Below, one piece after another: positions 60,959 to 64,000 of a DNA stretch of 64,000 nucleotides (position 1 is the stretch's first letter; each line of letters starts with the position of its first letter). Both the position numbers and the translations under genes were made by a program. The DNA lies in NCBI RefSeq assembly GCF_042752395.1, contig NZ_JBHYXZ010000001.1, forward strand, positions 1 to 64,000. Direction: 5' to 3'. Origin of the DNA: Actinosynnema sp042752395. Its GTDB lineage: Bacteria > Actinomycetota > Actinomycetes > Mycobacteriales > Pseudonocardiaceae. The notes under the pieces are model-generated. The model was not told the origin of the DNA, did not search any database, and was given only the letters and a program-made list of their open reading frames with translations.

Positions 60959-61557
60959 CCGACCACCTCGCGCACCTGCTCCACCGACGTGAACACCACG
61001 GGCTCGTCCACCAGGTCCAGCGAGCCGTCCGCGCCGGCCACGTAGGTCACCGGCAGCCTGCGCGGCACGCGCAGCGCCTGGCGCACCGCGTCGGGCGGGT
61101 CCGCCACCGCCGGCAGCCGCACGCCGAGCTTCGCCAGCAGCTCCAACCCGTCGGCCTCCTTGCTCTCCACGAGCACCGCGACCACCGGGACCGCGCCGGG
61201 CTCCCGCGCGTAGGCGTCCAGCACCTTCAGCTCCTCCTGGCACGGCAGGCACCAGGTGGCCCAGAAGTTCACCACGGCCCGGCCCGGCACGGTGGCCGCC
61301 ACGTCGACCGGCCGGCCGTCGCCCAGGCACGTGACCACGACGCCGCGCAGCGGTTCCGGCCCCGGCGCGTCCGGCGACCCCTGCGGGCACGGCGGGAGCG
61401 CCGCCCGGGCGCGCACGTCGTCGAGGTCCGCGGTCGGCCGCGTGCGGGTCGGGATCGCGGCCTGCTCGGCCGGCCCGGGCGAGCGGGGCCACAGCGCGAC
61501 CACGCCCGCCACCGCCAGCACCAGGACGACGACGGACCAGCGCGCGGCGGTGCTCAC
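60955..61557 (-). CDS. membrane-anchored thioredoxin-like (TlpA/ResA) protein
   Basis: A 200-residue protein with an N-terminal membrane anchor (about 7-24) and an extracytoplasmic thioredoxin fold with the active site WATWCLPCQEE near 103-113, and the cis-Pro in RRLPVTYV. It probably reduces or forms disulfides outside the membrane; a partner could be MarP encoded two genes downstream. Two further Cys (near 58 and 79) lie before the fold. GTG 61557 overlaps the nth stop as GTGA. Equivalent to Rv3673c. Confidence 0.93.
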   Translation of the reverse strand: MSTAARWSVVVLVLAVAGVVALWPRSPGPAEQAAIPTRTRPTADLDDVRARAALPPCPQGSPDAPGPEPLRGVVVTCLGDGRPVDVAATVPGRAVVNFWATWCLPCQEELKVLDAYAREPGAVPVVAVLVESKEADGLELLAKLGVRLPAVADPPDAVRQALRVPRRLPVTYVAGADGSLDLVDEPVVFTSVEQVREVVG

Positions 61558-62321
61558 GCCGGCCTCTCCCCCGCCCGGACCCGCTCCGCCAGCTCGATCA
61601 ACCGCGGCGCCTCCTCGCCCTTCACGAGCTTCCGCGCCTTCTCCGGGTCGACCTGGCCGATGCCGTAGGACGGGCACTGCGGCGCGAGCAGGCAGGCGCC
61701 GCAGGCGGGCGTGCGGGCGTGGCACACGCGGCGGCCGTGGAAGATCGTGCGGTGCGAGAGCAGGGTCCACTCCTTGCGCTCCACCAGCGCGCCGACGGCG
61801 TGCTCGACCTTCACCGGGTCCTCTTCGGACGTCCAGCCCCAGCGGCGGACGAGCCGGCCGAAGTGCGTGTCCACCGTGATCCCCGGCACACCGAACGCGT
61901 CGCCCAGCACGACGTTCGCGGTCTTGCGGCCGACGCCGGGCAGCGTCACCAGGTCCTCCAGCCGGCCGGGCACCTCGCCGCCGAACCGCTCGACCAGCGC
62001 CGCGCCCAGGCCCATCAGCGACGTGGCCTTGTTGCGGTAGAAGCCGGTCGACTTGATCAGCTCCTCCAGCTCGGCCCGGTCGGCGGAGGCGTAGTCGGCG
62101 GCCGTGCGGTAGCGCCGGAACAGCGCGGGCGTGACCAGGTTCACCCGCACGTCCGTCGTCTGCGCGGAGAGCACCACGGCGACGAGGAGTTCCAGCGGGG
62201 TGGTGAAGTCCAGCTCGCAGTGCGCGTCCGGGTAACCCTCGCCCAGGATCCGCACCATGCGTCGTGCCCGGCGGACCAGCCCCAACCGCGTCTCCGGCTG
62301 CTTCACCGCGCTCTTCGCCAT
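61554..62321 (-). CDS. nth: endonuclease III
   Basis: Base-excision repair glycosylase/AP lyase for oxidised pyrimidines. The 255-residue protein has the helix-hairpin-helix TLPGVGRKTANVVLG near 130-144 with the catalytic Lys, the catalytic Asp in TVDTHFGRL, and the four-Cys iron-sulfur loop C(6)C(2)C(5)C in CHARTPACGACLLAPQC. It heads the nth-tlpA-nudix-marP operon. Confidence 0.97.
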   Translation of the reverse strand: MAKSAVKQPETRLGLVRRARRMVRILGEGYPDAHCELDFTTPLELLVAVVLSAQTTDVRVNLVTPALFRRYRTAADYASADRAELEELIKSTGFYRNKATSLMGLGAALVERFGGEVPGRLEDLVTLPGVGRKTANVVLGDAFGVPGITVDTHFGRLVRRWGWTSEEDPVKVEHAVGALVERKEWTLLSHRTIFHGRRVCHARTPACGACLLAPQCPSYGIGQVDPEKARKLVKGEEAPRLIELAERVRAGERPA

Positions 62322-62373
62322 GCGACGAGGTTACTGGCCGCCGCCACGCCGGCGGCGGCTCGGTCGGCCGAGC

Positions 62374-62409
62374 CCCGTCACCCGGAAGTCCCACCCCGCG
62401 GGTGACGGG
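62374..62409. promoter_or_regulatory. inverted repeat between nth and the Rv3675-like gene
   Basis: CCCGTCACCC (62374-62383) and GGGTGACGGG (62400-62409) are exact complements 16 bp apart, in the 241-bp divergent region 53 bp upstream of nth. It could be an operator or a hairpin in a leader; the GTCAC/GTGAC halves are only loosely like a CRP site. Confidence 0.4.
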
Positions 62410-62562
62410 CTTCCCGGGCGGCGACCGGTTTGAAGGGCGACGATCGGGGGCAAGCAACCACGGGCCGACCGCACACGTCTTCTCGACGGACCTCGAACCG
62501 ACACGCCGGAGTGACCCCCCTTGACCGCGCGCCGAACCGGATGCGCAAGGATCGGAGCCATC

Positions 62563-62814
62563 ATGACTGCCTGGTTCGTCATCGCCGTTCCGATCGTGAT
62601 CATGTTCTTCGCGCTCTTCATGGAGCGCGTGGAAGCTCGTCTGCGGCACGTCGCCGTGCAGGAGGACGAGGTCGAGGAGTTCCTGGAGTCGGCCCGCCCC
62701 GACGAGGTCAGGGCGCTCTACGGGCACGGCATCGGCCGCGCGCTGGAACTGTTCCGGCTGCGCCGGCTGGGCGGTCGTGCCAGGAACCTGCGCCAGCGGC
62801 GTACCCGCCGCTAA
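62563..62814 (+). CDS. small single-pass membrane protein (Rv3675-like)
   Basis: An 83-residue protein with one N-terminal membrane helix (TAWFVIAVPIVIMFFALFME, residues 2-21), an acidic segment VQEDEVEEFLESARPDEV near 33-50 and a strongly basic tail. Position between nth and crp equals Rv3675. ATG 62563 has GGAG five bases upstream. The function is unknown. Confidence 0.75.
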   Translation: MTAWFVIAVPIVIMFFALFMERVEARLRHVAVQEDEVEEFLESARPDEVRALYGHGIGRALELFRLRRLGGRARNLRQRRTRR

Positions 62815-63012
62815 GCGGGGAAAGGACCGGCGAGGCCCACGGGGTCAACCCCCGCGGGCCTTATCGGGCTGTCCGGGCTGGTGGAGCGGCGCGCCGAAAG
62901 GCGATCCCCACCACAGCCCTTAGACTGCACTCAGTGATCGGCGGCAGGCGCTGATCCGCCAGAAGGCGGAACGCGCTCAACCATGCCGCCGCGTCTCGAC
63001 AGGAGGGACGAG

Positions 63013-63687
63013 GTGGACGAGACCCTGGCCCGCGCGGGCATCTTCCAGGGGGTTGAACAGGCCGCGGCGGAGGCGCTGGCGCAGACGCTCGAGTCAGTCG
63101 AGTTCCCGCGTGGCCACGTGATCTTCGCGGAGGGCGAGCCGGGCGACCGGCTCTACATCATCCAGTCCGGCAAGGTGAAGATCGGCCGCAAGTCGCCGGA
63201 CGGCCGGGAGAACCTGTTGGGGATCTTCGGTCCGTCGGACATGTTCGGCGAGCTGTCGATCTTCGACCCCGGTCCGCGCACGTCCACCGCCACCACGGTG
63301 ACCGAAGTGCGCGCGGTCAGCATGGACCGCCCCGCGCTGCGGCAGTGGATCACCAACCGGCCGGAGATCGCCGAGCAGCTGCTGCGGGCGCTGGCCCGCA
63401 GGCTGCGCCGGACGAACTCGATGCTGGCCGACCTGATCTTCACCGACGTGCCCGGCCGCGTGGCCAAGGCGCTGCTGCAGCTCGCGCAGCGCTTCGGCAG
63501 CCAGGAGGCCGGTCTGCTGCGGGTCACGCACGACCTGACGCAGGAGGAGATCGCCCAGTTCGTGGGCGCCTCGCGCGAGACGGTGAACAAGGCCCTGGCC
63601 GACTTCGCCCACCGCGGCTGGCTGCGGCTGGAGGGCAAGAGCGTGCTGATCCTCGACCCGGAGCGCCTGGCCCGCCGCGCCCGGTGA
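63013..63687 (+). CDS. crp: cAMP-binding global regulator CRP
   Basis: A 224-residue regulator nearly identical in layout to M. tuberculosis CRP (Rv3676). The cyclic-nucleotide domain carries FGELSIFDPGPRTSTA at 78-93 with the Glu, Arg and Thr that contact cAMP. The dimerisation helix follows, then the HTH at about 175-197 (LTQEEIAQFVGASRETVNKA). GTG 63013 has GGAGG six bases upstream and gives exactly the mycobacterial start; the upstream ATG at 62983 is discarded. It likely controls carbon-source and acetate genes, acs included. Confidence 0.97.
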   Translation: MDETLARAGIFQGVEQAAAEALAQTLESVEFPRGHVIFAEGEPGDRLYIIQSGKVKIGRKSPDGRENLLGIFGPSDMFGELSIFDPGPRTSTATTVTEVRAVSMDRPALRQWITNRPEIAEQLLRALARRLRRTNSMLADLIFTDVPGRVAKALLQLAQRFGSQEAGLLRVTHDLTQEEIAQFVGASRETVNKALADFAHRGWLRLEGKSVLILDPERLARRAR

Positions 63688-64000
63688 CGAGGAGGTCGAC
63701 GCGCGGCGTCGTCGTCGGACGACGTGGCCGCGCGGTGTCGACGGACAACAAGACCGGGCGCCGCCCCCGACGCGGCGCACCGGTCTTGTTGGCGCACGGC
63801 CCATCCCCCGACAGACCGCGCTCTTCCCACACCTCCGGCGCTCGCAGGCCCCGACCCTCGTAGCGCCGGAAGGAGGCTTGGTTACCCGCGGCGACGTGAG
63901 TCGAAACGGGTGGTGGTGGCTGCTTCCACGATCGCACGGCCCCCACCCCGCAACTCAAGCCCGTTCACCCTCAAGGACCCTCTGTTCAGCGGTTTCCCCA
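63688..64000. other. right-edge region without a confident gene
   Basis: After crp and its terminator no frame on either strand has domain character; short open frames are Arg/Pro-rich. Any promoter here would serve a gene beyond the window. Confidence 0.4.
63747..63790. terminator. terminator hairpin after crp
   Basis: AACAAGACCGG plus GCGCCGC (63747-63764) pairs with GCGGCGC, one bulged A, and CCGGTCTTGTT (63772-63790): an 18-bp stem with a single bulge and a 7-nt loop, 60 bp after the crp stop. Confidence 0.8.

Overview
The window is high-GC chromosomal DNA of an actinomycete, most likely a member of the Pseudonocardiaceae (Saccharothrix/Lentzea/Actinosynnema type). This rests on frequent GTG starts with GTGA/ATGA overlaps, leaderless promoters, and a gene order that follows Mycobacterium tuberculosis from about Rv3604c to Rv3676 with insertions and losses. 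It is almost entirely core genome; no phage, insertion sequence or CRISPR array was seen.

Left third (1-13.8 kb). A minus-strand block holds ftsH, the folate genes folE-folP-folB-folK, a maleylpyruvate isomerase-like gene, and DUF3180 and DUF6779 membrane proteins. A plus-strand gene for a substrate-binding/von Willebrand A protein interrupts the block. Beyond it lie hpt, tilS and a metalloprotease gene, then 22-bp tandem repeats, dacB and the divergent ppa. An accessory stretch (13.8-20 kb) has a MarR-controlled drug exporter with a striking dyad operator, a hotdog protein, an excalibur remnant, an F420-type monooxygenase, tRNA-Thr(CGT) with its terminator, and a secreted anchored protein.

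Middle (20-42.6 kb). In order: holB (cut by an assembly gap), an MFS transporter fused to a thymidylate-kinase-like domain that has lost its P-loop, topA, two lipoproteins, the K+-independent proton pyrophosphatase gene hppA, and an MrfA-type helicase (also cut by a gap) facing a small primase-polymerase gene. A complete Flp/Tad pilus locus follows (ssd, a small ORF, tadA, tadB, tadC, flp-like, two TadE-like genes), then an HAD phosphatase gene. Directly after the phosphatase lies a structured segment of about 245 nt ending in a 16-bp terminator stem. Its position matches the Ms1/MTS2823 (mycobacteria) and scr3559 (Streptomyces) 6S-like RNAs. Two perfect DnaA boxes and three consecutive hairpins lie between ssd and the phosphatase gene.

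Right third (42.7-64 kb). A peptidoglycan-sugar recovery cluster (nagZ, namZ, amiE-like, murR, murQ) lacks the usual murP transporter. It abuts an Lrp-regulated kynA-kynU pair, a NYN nuclease gene, a degenerate Fic-like gene, a GNAT gene, acs and nhaA. The classic run to crp follows: holin-like membrane protein, ephE (nucleophile missing), marP, Nudix, thioredoxin-like, nth, an Rv3675-like membrane protein and the CRP regulator.

Assembly quality: four GC-homopolymer patches (window start, 21.1-21.3, 27.7-27.8 and 33.9-34.0 kb; two with 10 Ns) are sequencing or assembly artefacts that damage real genes.
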